NCBI GenBank assembly: GCA_945903635.1
Contig: CAMDOT010000028.1
Location: forward strand, 1 to 40,149
Direction of reading: 5' to 3'
Source: Rhizobium sp. Q54
Lineage (GTDB): Bacteria; Pseudomonadota; Alphaproteobacteria; Reyranellales; Reyranellaceae
Length of the DNA: 40,149 nt
Shown here: piece after piece, positions 25,419 through 33,836 of the stretch
Numbering within the stretch: position 1 is the stretch's first letter
Layout: each line of letters opens with the position of its first letter
The notes under the pieces: generated by a model
The model's input: the letters and a program-made list of their open reading frames with translations, nothing else
Databases searched by the model: none
What the model was told of the DNA's origin: nothing
Translations under genes and position numbers: made by a program

Positions 25419-27680
25419 ATGACCGTGACCGAAAAGCCCGACACCAACTGGATCGGCAAGCGTACCCCCCGGCCCGACGGCGCCGACAAGGTGACGGGCC
25501 GCGCGTCCTACGCCGCAGACACCAACATGCCCGGCATGATCTGGGGCAAGGTCCTGCGCAGCCCCCACCCGCATGCCCGCATCAAGTCGATCGACACCTC
25601 CAAGGCCGAAAAGCTGCCGGGCGTGAAGGCGGTCATGACGTCCAAGGACATCGTCGAATTCCCGATCGACAAGGGAGCGGTGATGCTGGGCATCCAGGAC
25701 ATGCGCTGGATGTCCCGCAACGTAATGGCGCGCGACAAGGCGCTGTTCCACGGCCATCCGGTGGCCGCCGTCGCCGCCATGACCCAGCGGATCGCCGAAG
25801 AGGCCTGCAAGCTGATCAAGGTCGACTACGAGGTGCTGCCCTGGGCAATCGACGTCGAGGACGCGATGAAGCCCGGCGCCACCCCGCTGCACGACCACGT
25901 CAGGTTCGAAGGCAAGCCCTCCAACATCGCGGGCACGCTCGAGCACAAGAAGGGTGACATCGAGGCGGGCTTCAAGGAAGCCGACGTGATCGTCGAGCGC
26001 AGCTTCAAGACCGAGGCCGTGCACCAGGGCTATATCGAGCCGCATGCCTGCCTGGTCAGCGTCACTGACGGCAAGGCCACAATCTGGAGTTCCAGCCAGG
26101 GCCAGTTCATGGTCCGGGCCATGTCGGCCCTGCTCACCGGCATCCAGCAAAGCGACATCCGCGCCATTCCGGCCGAGATCGGCGGCGGCTTCGGCGGCAA
26201 GACCATCATCTACCTCGAGCCGCTGGCGTTAGTGCTGGCCCACAAGTCGGGCTTGCCGGTGAAGATGGTGATGAGCCGCGAGGAAGTGATGCGCGCCTCC
26301 GGCCCGACCTCGGGTTCGATCAGCAAGGTCAAGATCGGCGCCAAGAAGGACGGCACGATCGTGGCCGGCCAAGGTACCTACTGGCTGCAGGCCGGCGCCT
26401 TCCCGGGCTCGCCAATCCGCGGCGCCGCGGGCTGCGCCTTCGGCCCCTACGATATCCCGAATGCCTACACGCTGGGTTACGACGTCGTCTCCAACCGCTC
26501 CAAGGTCGCGGCCTACCGCGCGCCCGGCGCGCCGATCGGCGCCTATGCCGTGGAATGCGTCCTGGATGAGCTGGCCGAGAAGCTCAAGATGGATCCGCTC
26601 GAGCTCCGCCTGAAGAACTCCGCCAAGCAGGGCACCAAGGCGGTGCATGGTCCGGTCTATCCGGTCATGGGCTACCAGGAGACGCTGAAGCAGGCGCTCG
26701 CCCATCCGCACTACAAGGCGCCGCTCAAGCCCAACCAGGGCCGCGGCGTGGCCTCGGGCTACTGGTTCAATGCCGGCGGCGAGTCGAGCGCCCAGATGAG
26801 CATCAACGAAGACGGCTCGGTCGTGGTCATGACCGGCCATCCCGACGTCGGCGGCTCCAGGGCCTCGACCGCCAACATCGCGGCCGAACTGCTCGGCATC
26901 GCCCACTCCAAGGTGCAGGTGCTGATCGGCGACACCAGTAGCATCGGCTTCTCGAACCTCACCGGCGGTAGCCGCGTCACCTTCGCTTCCGCCATGGTGG
27001 TCACGCAGGCCGCGGAGAAGGTCATCACCGACCTGCGCCGCCGCGCCGGCCTGATCTGGAAGATCGATCCCGAGGCCATCACCTGGGAGAACGGTGAGGC
27101 GAAGCCCGCCGGCGACAACGCCGGCAAGTTCGATCCGCTGTCGCTGGCCCAGCTTGCCGCCCGGGCGACCGAGACCGGCGGGCCGATCGGCGCCGGCTCC
27201 TCGATCAACACCACCGGCGCCGAAGGCGGCTTCGGAACGCACATCTGCGACGTCGAGGTCGACCCCGACACCGGCCGTATCTGGGTCACCCGCTACACCG
27301 CGTTCCAGGACGTCGGCCGGGCGATCCATCCCGACTACGTCGAGGGCCAGATACAGGGCGGTGTCGCCCAGGGTATCGGCTGGGCGTTGAGCGAGGAGTA
27401 CATCTACAACAAGCACGGCAAGCTCGATAACGCCGGCTTCCTCGATTACCGCATGCCCGTCACCTCGGACCTGCCGTTCCTCGATGCCGTCATGATCGAG
27501 ATTCCCAATCCGAAGCATCCGCAGGGCGTGCGCGGCGTCGGCGAGGTGCCGCTGGTGCCGGTGATGGCGGCGGTGGCGAACGCGGTCCACGGCGCACTCG
27601 GCCAGCGTTTCTACAGCCTGCCCATGTCGCCGCCCAAGGTGCTGGACGTGCTGGAGCCGGAATTGAAGGCGGCGGACTAA
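25419..27680 (+). CDS. Xanthine dehydrogenase family molybdopterin-binding (large) subunit
   Basis: The 753-residue length matches large subunits of molybdenum hydroxylases. GKRTPRPDGADKVTGRASYAAD opens the domain. IGGGFGGKT is the pterin-cofactor loop, and VAAYRAPGAPIGAYAVE corresponds to the AFRG/AYRGAG active-site region rather than the CO-dehydrogenase CSFR loop. GVRGVGEVPLVP supplies the catalytic Glu near the C-terminus. Such enzymes hydroxylate aldehydes or N-heterocycles in complex with FAD and 2Fe-2S subunits. Neither partner gene is adjacent here, so the complex must be completed from elsewhere or the subunit acts differently. AGGA sits ten bases before the ATG. Substrate unknown. 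Confidence 0.92.
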   Translation: MTVTEKPDTNWIGKRTPRPDGADKVTGRASYAADTNMPGMIWGKVLRSPHPHARIKSIDTSKAEKLPGVKAVMTSKDIVEFPIDKGAVMLGIQDMRWMSRNVMARDKALFHGHPVAAVAAMTQRIAEEACKLIKVDYEVLPWAIDVEDAMKPGATPLHDHVRFEGKPSNIAGTLEHKKGDIEAGFKEADVIVERSFKTEAVHQGYIEPHACLVSVTDGKATIWSSSQGQFMVRAMSALLTGIQQSDIRAIPAEIGGGFGGKTIIYLEPLALVLAHKSGLPVKMVMSREEVMRASGPTSGSISKVKIGAKKDGTIVAGQGTYWLQAGAFPGSPIRGAAGCAFGPYDIPNAYTLGYDVVSNRSKVAAYRAPGAPIGAYAVECVLDELAEKLKMDPLELRLKNSAKQGTKAVHGPVYPVMGYQETLKQALAHPHYKAPLKPNQGRGVASGYWFNAGGESSAQMSINEDGSVVVMTGHPDVGGSRASTANIAAELLGIAHSKVQVLIGDTSSIGFSNLTGGSRVTFASAMVVTQAAEKVITDLRRRAGLIWKIDPEAITWENGEAKPAGDNAGKFDPLSLAQLAARATETGGPIGAGSSINTTGAEGGFGTHICDVEVDPDTGRIWVTRYTAFQDVGRAIHPDYVEGQIQGGVAQGIGWALSEEYIYNKHGKLDNAGFLDYRMPVTSDLPFLDAVMIEIPNPKHPQGVRGVGEVPLVPVMAAVANAVHGALGQRFYSLPMSPPKVLDVLEPELKAAD

Positions 27681-27697
27681 ACGCGGCTTCCGTCGTC

Positions 27698-27728
27698 CAC
27701 GCCCCGCTCCTCAAGAGCGCGGGGCGTG
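27698..27728 (+). terminator. Strong intergenic hairpin after the molybdopterin-subunit gene
   Basis: CACGCCCCGC (27698-27707) and GCGGGGCGTG (27719-27728) form a perfect 10-bp stem with an 11-base loop, 17 bp past the stop and 14 bp before the next start. No U-tract follows, so it may act as a Rho-assisted terminator, an mRNA 3' stabiliser or a processing site rather than a classic intrinsic terminator. Confidence 0.5.
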
Positions 27729-27741
27729 CTAAAGTCGGCCG

Positions 27742-28716
27742 ATGAAAACCAAACTCCTCGGCCGAACCGGCGTCTCCGTCTCCGAACTCTGCTTCGGCAC
27801 CATGTCGTTCGGCGGCGATGCCGACGAGGCGACGTCAGCCGCCATGTACAAAGCCGTCCGCGATGCCGGCATCAATTTCTTCGACTGCGCCGACGAGTAC
27901 AACAAGGGCAAGTCGGAGGAGATCCTGGGCCGCCTGGCCAAGGACCATCGAGACAATCTCGTCCTCACCACGAAGTGTTTTAGCCCGCAGAGCGACGACA
28001 TCAACGCCCGCGGCAGTTCCCGCCGCCATGTGGTCCGCGCGGTGGAGCGAAGCCTGAAACGCCTGCAGACCGACCGCATCGACGTGCTGTTTCTGCACAA
28101 GTTCGATCCCCTGACGCCGATCGAGGAGATGATGCGCGGGCTGGAAGACGTAGTGCGCGCGGGCAAGGTGCTCTATCCCGCCGTCAGCAACTGGTCGGCG
28201 TGGCAGACCCAACGCGCGGTCGATATCCAGGAGCGCAACAACTGGGCGCGGCTGCAAGTCGTCCAGCCGATGTACAATCTTGTGAAGCGCCAGGCCGAGG
28301 TCGAGATTCTGCCGATGGCCCAGGCCAACGGCATCGGCGTCATTCCCTACAGTCCGGGCGCGGCGGGGCTTCTTTCCGGCAAGTATCTCGGTCAGGCGAG
28401 CGGACGCCTGAAGACCAACAAGATGTACGAGGCGCGCTACGGCGAGGCCTGGATCTACGAGGTCGCGGAGAACTTTGTGACCTTCTGTAAGCAGCAGGGC
28501 CTGCATCCGGTCAGCACGGCGATCGCCTGGGTCGGTTCCCATCCCGGCATCACCGCGCCCATCATCGGCGCGCGCAACCTCGACCAGCTGAAGGACTCGC
28601 TCGCCGCGGTGAAGGTGAACATGACGCCTGAGCTGCGCGCCGAGATCGCCGACCTCTCGCCCACGCCGCCGCCGGCCACCGACCGGCTGGAGGAGCAGAA
28701 GCCGCCGAAGAGCTGA
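27742..28716 (+). CDS. Aldo/keto reductase family protein (Tas/YajO-like)
   Basis: A 324-residue oxidoreductase with the complete tetrad: Asp48 and Tyr53 in FFDCADEYNKG, Lys78 in TTKCFS, and His119 in FLHKFD. The C-terminal NADP-binding segment includes VIPYSPGAAGLLSGKYLG and PIIGARNLDQLKDSL, normal for the Tas/YajO branch. It would reduce aldehydes or ketones. The gene follows the strong hairpin at 27698 and is followed 22 bp later by dihydroxyacetone kinase. This makes a cotranscribed pair and hints at triose or sugar-derived carbonyl metabolism, which is inference. Confidence 0.9.
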   Translation: MKTKLLGRTGVSVSELCFGTMSFGGDADEATSAAMYKAVRDAGINFFDCADEYNKGKSEEILGRLAKDHRDNLVLTTKCFSPQSDDINARGSSRRHVVRAVERSLKRLQTDRIDVLFLHKFDPLTPIEEMMRGLEDVVRAGKVLYPAVSNWSAWQTQRAVDIQERNNWARLQVVQPMYNLVKRQAEVEILPMAQANGIGVIPYSPGAAGLLSGKYLGQASGRLKTNKMYEARYGEAWIYEVAENFVTFCKQQGLHPVSTAIAWVGSHPGITAPIIGARNLDQLKDSLAAVKVNMTPELRAEIADLSPTPPPATDRLEEQKPPKS

Positions 28717-28738
28717 AGCCGGCGGATAAAGCCGTCTC

Positions 28739-30418
28739 ATGAAGAAGCTGGTCAACGACCCCCGTTCGATCGTCCGTGAAATGCTCGAAGGCCAGGTTGC
28801 GCTGAACGCAGGCCAGGCGCTGCTCGACGGCGAGAACGTGGTGCTGCGCGCCGATCAAGGTCCGCCCAGCGCGCGCCAGGTCGCCATCATTTCCGGCGGC
28901 GGCAGCGGCCACGAGCCGGCGCACGCGGGCTATGTCGGCGTCGGCATGCTGCATGCGGCCGTCGCGGGCGATGTCTTCACCTCGCCTTCCAGCGACGCCG
29001 TGCTGGCCGCCATCCGCGCCGCCGCAGGCCCGGCCGGCGCGCTGCTGGTGGTGAAAAATTATACCGGCGACCGGCTGAACTTCGGGCTGGCGGCAGAAAT
29101 GGCGCGCGCCGAAGGCATCGCGGTCGAGACCGTGGTGGTGGCCGACGATGTCGCCCTGCGCGACACGGTGGAGCCGGCGCGTCGGCGCGGCATCGCCGGT
29201 ACGGTGCTTGTGCACAAGGTGGCGGGCGCCGCCTCGGCAGCCGGTCTCGATCTCGCCTCGGTCGCAGCCGAGGCGCGGGCGGCGGCGGCAACGCTCGGCA
29301 CGATGGGCGTGGCGCTGGGTGCCTGCACGGTGCCGGGCGGCCGGCCGGGCTTCGTGCTGGCCGACGACGAGATGGAACTGGGCCTGGGCATCCATGGCGA
29401 AGCGGGCGTTCGTCGCGCAAAGCTCTTGCCCGCCGATTCACTGGTCGATGAACTTCTCGAAACAATCCTGGCCGACCTCGCCCTGCCGAACGGCACGCGC
29501 GTGGCCCTCCTGGTCAACGGTCTCGGCGGCACGCCGCCCATGGAACTGGCGGTGGTCGCGCGACACGCGCTCACGACGCTCCGCGCGCGCGGGCTTGATG
29601 TCGTGCGGGCATGGTCCGGCAATCTCCTGACGGCACTGGAGATGCCCGGCATGTCGCTCAGCGTGCTGGCCGTTGACGATGCGCGCCTCGCTCGCCTCGA
29701 TGCGCCGACTGAAGCGGCAGCGTGGCCTGGCAGTGGCCGACTCGGCGTGGCGAGGCGCCCGGCACACACGCCTGCGCCGACGCGAGCTTCGATTTCCCAG
29801 CCAGCAACTGCAGCCGGGTTGGCCGTGAAGCGCGCCGCCATGGGCGCCGCCGATGCGCTCGCCCGCGCGGAGCAGCGGCTGACGGAGCTGGACGCGATCG
29901 CAGGCGATGGCGACCTCGGCCTCAGCATGACACGCGGCGCGGCGGCCATCCGCGCCTTGCCCGCGTCCGCATGGGCCACGCCCGCCACGGCGCTCGGACA
30001 GATGGCGGCAGCACTCGGTCGCGCCATCGCCGGCAGTTCCGGTCCCTTCTATGCGACTGCCCTGCTGCGCGCCGCCCGCGACCTTCCGGATGAGCCCACT
30101 GCCACCGACTGGGCGGCGGCGTTTGCCGCAGCGGTGTCCTCGATCAGCGAGCTGGGCGGCGCCAAGCCGGGTGACCGCACCATGCTAGATGCCCTCCTCC
30201 CCGCCGCGACCATCCTGACCTCCGAACTGGCTGGTGGCACGGCGCCGAGCGTAGCCTGGGCGCAAGCGGTGCAGGCTGCACGTGACGGCACCGCGGCCAC
30301 CGCGCAGATGCATCCTCGCCTGGGCCGCGCAGCCTACCTCGGCGACCGCGTGCTGGGCACGCCCGATGCCGGTGCCGAAGCCGTCGTCGTCTGGCTGGGT
30401 GCGATCGAGGTTACGTAG
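28739..30418 (+). CDS. ATP-dependent dihydroxyacetone kinase, fused DhaK-DhaL type
   Basis: The 559-residue protein joins a DhaK domain (residues ~1-325) to a DhaL domain (~350-555) through a Pro/Ala-rich linker. In DhaK, ISGGGSGHEPAHAGYVG holds His58, NYTGD holds Asp111, and GLGIHGEAG holds His219, the residue that binds dihydroxyacetone covalently. In DhaL, AIAGDGDLG and GAKPGDRTMLDALLP provide the Mg-ATP site. The fusion marks the ATP-using enzyme rather than the PTS-dependent three-subunit system, and no DhaM is nearby. The product would be dihydroxyacetone phosphate, although related kinases act on other trioses or tetroses. It ends 4 bp from the convergent monooxygenase gene. Confidence 0.93.
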   Translation: MKKLVNDPRSIVREMLEGQVALNAGQALLDGENVVLRADQGPPSARQVAIISGGGSGHEPAHAGYVGVGMLHAAVAGDVFTSPSSDAVLAAIRAAAGPAGALLVVKNYTGDRLNFGLAAEMARAEGIAVETVVVADDVALRDTVEPARRRGIAGTVLVHKVAGAASAAGLDLASVAAEARAAAATLGTMGVALGACTVPGGRPGFVLADDEMELGLGIHGEAGVRRAKLLPADSLVDELLETILADLALPNGTRVALLVNGLGGTPPMELAVVARHALTTLRARGLDVVRAWSGNLLTALEMPGMSLSVLAVDDARLARLDAPTEAAAWPGSGRLGVARRPAHTPAPTRASISQPATAAGLAVKRAAMGAADALARAEQRLTELDAIAGDGDLGLSMTRGAAAIRALPASAWATPATALGQMAAALGRAIAGSSGPFYATALLRAARDLPDEPTATDWAAAFAAAVSSISELGGAKPGDRTMLDALLPAATILTSELAGGTAPSVAWAQAVQAARDGTAATAQMHPRLGRAAYLGDRVLGTPDAGAEAVVVWLGAIEVT

Positions 30419-30422
30419 GACG

Positions 30423-32195
30423 CTACTGTGGTGCCAGGCCCACGTCCTGGGCCTTGATCTGCAAGGCGAGGTACTTGGAATACATCCGGCACTGCGCGAA
30501 CGAGCCGCCGGTGAACCAGAGGCCGGGCTGCGCCGTGGGCACCCACATGTTGTTCAGTTCCTGCGTGCGGGCGTCGAAGCCCCAGACCGGCCCGACCTTC
30601 TTCGCCACGTCCTGGCCGAACAGCGCTCCCACCAGATGGCCCTGGCCCTTGTAGCCGGTGGCCAGCACGATGAGGTCGGCGGGCCGTTCGCTGCCATCCT
30701 TCATCTTCATGCCGGTCGCCGTGAACTCGGCGATATCGGCATACTGGATCAGGCCGATCTCCCGGCGGGCGATCAGGTCCGAGGCGCCGACATTGAAATA
30801 GTAACCGCCGCCGCGCGAGCGATACTTCAGCGGCCAGCCCGTGCCGTTCTCGCCGAACTCCAGCCGGAACCCCACCTTCTCCAGCCCCTGCAACAGAGGG
30901 GCGTCGAGCTCGCGGGTCTTGTCGGTCAGGATCTTGTGCGCCTGCTTCATCACCCGCAGCGGCACCGAGACGTTGATGAGGTCGCGATCCTCATAGGTCG
31001 GACCCTTGCCGTAGTAGATGGCGTCGTAGAGCTGGGCACTGGGCTCGACATTGACGATCAGCGTCGGGCTGCGCTGCACGATGGTGGTGTGCGCACCGTT
31101 GCCGTGCAGGTCCTGGGCGATGTCGTGGGCGCTGGTGCCCGTGCCGAAGACATAGACGTTGCGGCTCTTCCACTGGCCGCCGTTGGAGAATTTGCTGGAA
31201 TGGACGACCTCGCCCTTGAAGCGGTCGAGCGTCGGGATCTCGGGAATGTTGGGCGTGCCGCTGACGCTGGTCGCCATCACGATGTGGCGCGGATGCAGGA
31301 TGCGTACGCTGCCGTCGGCGCGTTCGACACGTGCTGTCCAGCGCTTTGCAACAGCGTCCCAGGTCGCTCCCTCGAAGGTCGTGCGCGTCCAGAAATCGAT
31401 TTCTAGCGTCTCGACGTAGGATTCGAGCCAGTTCGCGATCTTGTCCTTGGGAATGTACTTGGGCCAGGTCTTGGGGAACGGCAGATACGGGAAGTGATTG
31501 CTGTGCTTCTGATTGTGCAGTTTTAGCCCGTGGTAGCGCTTGCGCCAGTTGTCGCCGACCCGCTCCATGCGATCGACCACCAGCGACTCGATGCCGAGCC
31601 CTTTCAGCCGTGCCGCCGCCGTCACGCCGGCATGGCCACCGCCCACGATCAGCACCTGGGGGTCGCGATCGGCATAGGCCGACTCCTGCTGCCGCCGATC
31701 GAGCCAGTTGGGACCGTGGAAGTCGCGCTCGAAGGCGGGCTCCTCGGCATCTTCGAGGATCGTCTCTTCCTCGTAGCCTTTCAGCTCGTCGAGCGTCGTG
31801 AGCAGTGTCCAGGCGAGCGCCTCGCCGGTGCGGCAGTCGCTGCGCTTCAGCCGTACGATGCCGGCACCCCGCCCAACCTCGGTTTCGAACTTGATGATCG
31901 CCTCGACGCAGTCCTCGCCGGCGCGCTCGACGTCGCGCGGCGGATGGCGATCGGGATCGATGGCGAAGTTGCGGGCGCCAGTCTTCGCCGCGGCCTCGAC
32001 AAGACGCTCGGCGACCTGCGCCCGGTCGCTGATCGTCTCGATGGTCCAGGTGAGCGCCACGATATCGCGCCACTCGCCATCGGGTCGGAACAACATCGCC
32101 ACGCGCTGCGTGTCTTTCGCGGCCAAGGCGGCGTTCAGGCCATTGAGCCAACTGCCGGCGATCTGTTTCGCATCACGGTTAAGTTCGATGTCCAT
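30423..32195 (-). CDS. FAD/NAD(P)-dependent monooxygenase with an N-terminal NTF2-like domain
   Basis: A 590-residue protein. Residues 1 to about 145 resemble a SnoaL/NTF2-like domain (AGSWLNGLNAALAAKD, LFRPDGEWRDIVALTW). From 181, VLIVGGGHAG is the FAD-binding GxGxxG, followed by DRMERVGDNWRKRYHGLKLH, typical of flavin-containing and Baeyer-Villiger-type monooxygenases. VYVFGTGTSAHD near 365 is the NADP site, and VLATGYKGQ is the usual C-terminal motif. The two-domain layout is a recognised subfamily, but its substrates are poorly known. I use the ATG at 32195 (AGGG about nine bases upstream); the frame remains open further upstream without homology. It is divergent from an SDR gene across 61 bp. 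Confidence 0.9.
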   Translation of the reverse strand: MDIELNRDAKQIAGSWLNGLNAALAAKDTQRVAMLFRPDGEWRDIVALTWTIETISDRAQVAERLVEAAAKTGARNFAIDPDRHPPRDVERAGEDCVEAIIKFETEVGRGAGIVRLKRSDCRTGEALAWTLLTTLDELKGYEEETILEDAEEPAFERDFHGPNWLDRRQQESAYADRDPQVLIVGGGHAGVTAAARLKGLGIESLVVDRMERVGDNWRKRYHGLKLHNQKHSNHFPYLPFPKTWPKYIPKDKIANWLESYVETLEIDFWTRTTFEGATWDAVAKRWTARVERADGSVRILHPRHIVMATSVSGTPNIPEIPTLDRFKGEVVHSSKFSNGGQWKSRNVYVFGTGTSAHDIAQDLHGNGAHTTIVQRSPTLIVNVEPSAQLYDAIYYGKGPTYEDRDLINVSVPLRVMKQAHKILTDKTRELDAPLLQGLEKVGFRLEFGENGTGWPLKYRSRGGGYYFNVGASDLIARREIGLIQYADIAEFTATGMKMKDGSERPADLIVLATGYKGQGHLVGALFGQDVAKKVGPVWGFDARTQELNNMWVPTAQPGLWFTGGSFAQCRMYSKYLALQIKAQDVGLAPQ

Positions 32196-32256
32196 ATCGG
32201 CAACCCTGTCGAATAGACTGACCCAAGACAAGGCCCGCTTAGACAGGGGAGAAACG

Positions 32257-33018
32257 ATGGCTCGGCTGGATGGGAAAGTAGCGTTGGTCACAGGCGCGAG
32301 CCGCGGGCTCGGCGAAGGGACGGCGCGGGCGTTGGCCGCCCAAGGAGCCGCCGTAATGCTGCTGGCCCGTGATGGTGCCGCTGTCGAAACGGTGGCGCGC
32401 GACATCGTGGCGGCTGGCGGCCGCGCCGAGGCACGCGCCTGCGATGTCGCCGACTATGCCGCCGTCGAACGTGCCACCCAAGCGACGCGCGAACGCCTGG
32501 GCGGTCTCGACATCCTGGTCAACAACGCCGGCGTCATCGAGCCGATTGCCGAACTGGCAACCTCCGATCCCGCCGCCTGGGCGAACAACATCCAGATCAA
32601 TCTCGTCGGCGCCTACCATGTCGTGCGTGCGGTGCTGGCCGGCATGCTGGCGGGCGGCGGCGGCACCATCGTCAACATCTCCTCCGGCGCCGCCCACCGG
32701 CCGCTCGAAGGCTGGAGCGCCTACAGCGCAGGCAAGGCGGGCCTCGCGATGGTGACCCGCGCCATTGCCTTGGAGACGGCCGGCCGCGGCATCCGCATCT
32801 TCGGCTTTTCCCCCGGCACGATTGACACAGAGATGCAGGTGAAGATCCGCGCCTCGGGCATGAACCAGGTGAGCCGCATCCCGCGCGCCGACCTCTCGCC
32901 GGTCGAGCATGCGGTGCGCGGCCTGCTCTATCTCTGCGACGGCGCCAGCGACGACCTGATCGGCCAGGACGTTTCCATGCGCGACGCAGCCTTCCGCCCC
33001 CGCATCGGTCTCACTTGA
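32257..33018 (+). CDS. Short-chain dehydrogenase/reductase (SDR) family oxidoreductase
   Basis: The 253-residue classical SDR has LVTGASRGLGEG for NAD(P) binding, NNAG, the catalytic Ser in NISSGAA, and YSAGK for the Tyr/Lys pair. GFSPGTIDTEM follows as expected. The ATG at 32257 is preceded by GGGGAG at six bases; the frame is open to 31798 but that stretch is antisense to the monooxygenase. A NIPSNAP gene starts 13 bp after its stop, making a two-gene operon. The substrate is unknown; the pairing with a divergent monooxygenase suggests alcohol/ketone interconversion in a degradative route, as inference. Confidence 0.92.
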   Translation: MARLDGKVALVTGASRGLGEGTARALAAQGAAVMLLARDGAAVETVARDIVAAGGRAEARACDVADYAAVERATQATRERLGGLDILVNNAGVIEPIAELATSDPAAWANNIQINLVGAYHVVRAVLAGMLAGGGGTIVNISSGAAHRPLEGWSAYSAGKAGLAMVTRAIALETAGRGIRIFGFSPGTIDTEMQVKIRASGMNQVSRIPRADLSPVEHAVRGLLYLCDGASDDLIGQDVSMRDAAFRPRIGLT

Positions 33019-33031
33019 GGAGGACACGTAC

Positions 33032-33358
33032 ATGACACTCTACGAACTCAGGACCTACACGCTCTATATCGGCAAGATGGGCGAGGCGGTGAAGCTCTAC
33101 CAGGAGTTCGGCTTCCCCGCGCTCGACAAGGGCGGCCACGCCAGGAACCTGGTCGGCTACTTCCAGGGTGACACCGGCACGATCAACCAGCTCGTCCATC
33201 TGTGGAAATTCAGCGACGACGCCCACCGTCGCGCCCATTGGGCCGCCGTCTTCGCCGACCCTGCCTTCATGGACGGCTTCGCGGTAAAATTCCGGCCGCT
33301 GGTGATGAGCCAGGAAGTGAAGCTCTTGAACGCCGCCCCCTGGGGGCCACACCCCTAG
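33032..33358 (+). CDS. NIPSNAP family protein
   Basis: A 108-residue small alpha/beta ferredoxin-like-fold protein. It begins MTLYELRTYTLYIGKMGEAVKLY and has QLVHLWKFSDDAHRRAHWAA in the middle, both characteristic of bacterial single-domain NIPSNAP proteins. These are often encoded beside oxidoreductases and have no established catalytic role. GAGGAGGA lies about nine bases upstream of the ATG. It is the second gene of the SDR operon; a probable intrinsic terminator lies ~130 bp downstream. Confidence 0.88.
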   Translation: MTLYELRTYTLYIGKMGEAVKLYQEFGFPALDKGGHARNLVGYFQGDTGTINQLVHLWKFSDDAHRRAHWAAVFADPAFMDGFAVKFRPLVMSQEVKLLNAAPWGPHP

Positions 33359-33484
33359 TACCTCGCAGACGAAGCAGCTCCCCGCACGCCGAAGAGCCGT
33401 TGTCCTGATCGCGTGTCACAACCCAATGTGTCACACCAAGTTGAGACAAATGTTGTGACAGCGACATGCCCGGAGTCCGGGCCG

Positions 33485-33506
33485 AGCCCGGTTTTACGGG
33501 CTTTTT
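33485..33506 (+). terminator. Rho-independent terminator after the SDR-NIPSNAP operon
   Basis: AGCCCG and CGGGCT form a 6-bp stem around a GTTTTA loop, followed immediately by TTTTA. Sequence and position, ~127 bp after the NIPSNAP stop, fit a rightward intrinsic terminator. Confidence 0.7.
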
Positions 33507-33730
33507 AGGCGTCGTTTCTTCTTCTGGTGTCACACGCCCGGTATTGCCTGTGACAGTATTCCCAGTGACAGGCAGCGCCATGTGTCCGTTCCGAGTCTTA
33601 TCGATGCTCGGTGGGGACGGGCTAAAACGGACTCGTTACGGCCTGGCGTGACGTACCATCCGTGTGACTACACCCTCGCCCTCGAGCGTCTGCCCGCGGC
33701 ATGCGCGGGAGGGTCTTGTCCAAAGCAGAA

Positions 33731-33758
33731 AGACTGGAAGCGGTCCAACCGCCAGTCT
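33731..33758 (-). terminator. Probable terminator of the sulfatase operon
   Basis: On the leftward transcript AGACTGG pairs with CCAGTCT and an inner CGGT/ACCG stem closes a three-base loop, with a small bulge. The hairpin is followed by TTTCTGCTTT. It lies about 80 bp past the stop of the DUF333 gene, the last gene of the operon. Confidence 0.5.
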
Positions 33759-33836
33759 GCCTGAAGCAATAACATCTTTCTGCTGAACCTGCTCATCACA
33801 TCCACGTGAACGAATGCTTGCAGTGCATGCACTCCG

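Larger units (their letters stand above)
33359..33836. other. 478-bp gene-free region with a terminator, repeats and a GTGAC/GTCAC word cluster
   Basis: No convincing protein gene is seen. The words GTGAC or GTCAC occur eight times between 33413 and 33668. Five are the 7-mer TGTCACA or its complement TGTGACA, at 33414, 33429, 33454, 33528 and 33549. A 15-bp direct repeat with few mismatches (TATTGCCTGTGACAG, TATTCCCAGTGACAG) occupies 33542-33571. The palindrome CCCGGAGTCCGGG at 33469-33481 precedes the terminator. A second hairpin at 33731-33758 serves the leftward operon. Purpose unknown: candidate protein-binding array or remnant of an integrated element. Confidence 0.5.

Noticed and set aside
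33267..33581. Leftward 104-codon frame in the gap after the NIPSNAP gene
   Set aside because: It overlaps the NIPSNAP 3' end antisense, spans the terminator and repeat cluster, and its repeated PVTGNT/TVTGNT segment merely reflects the 15-bp DNA repeat.
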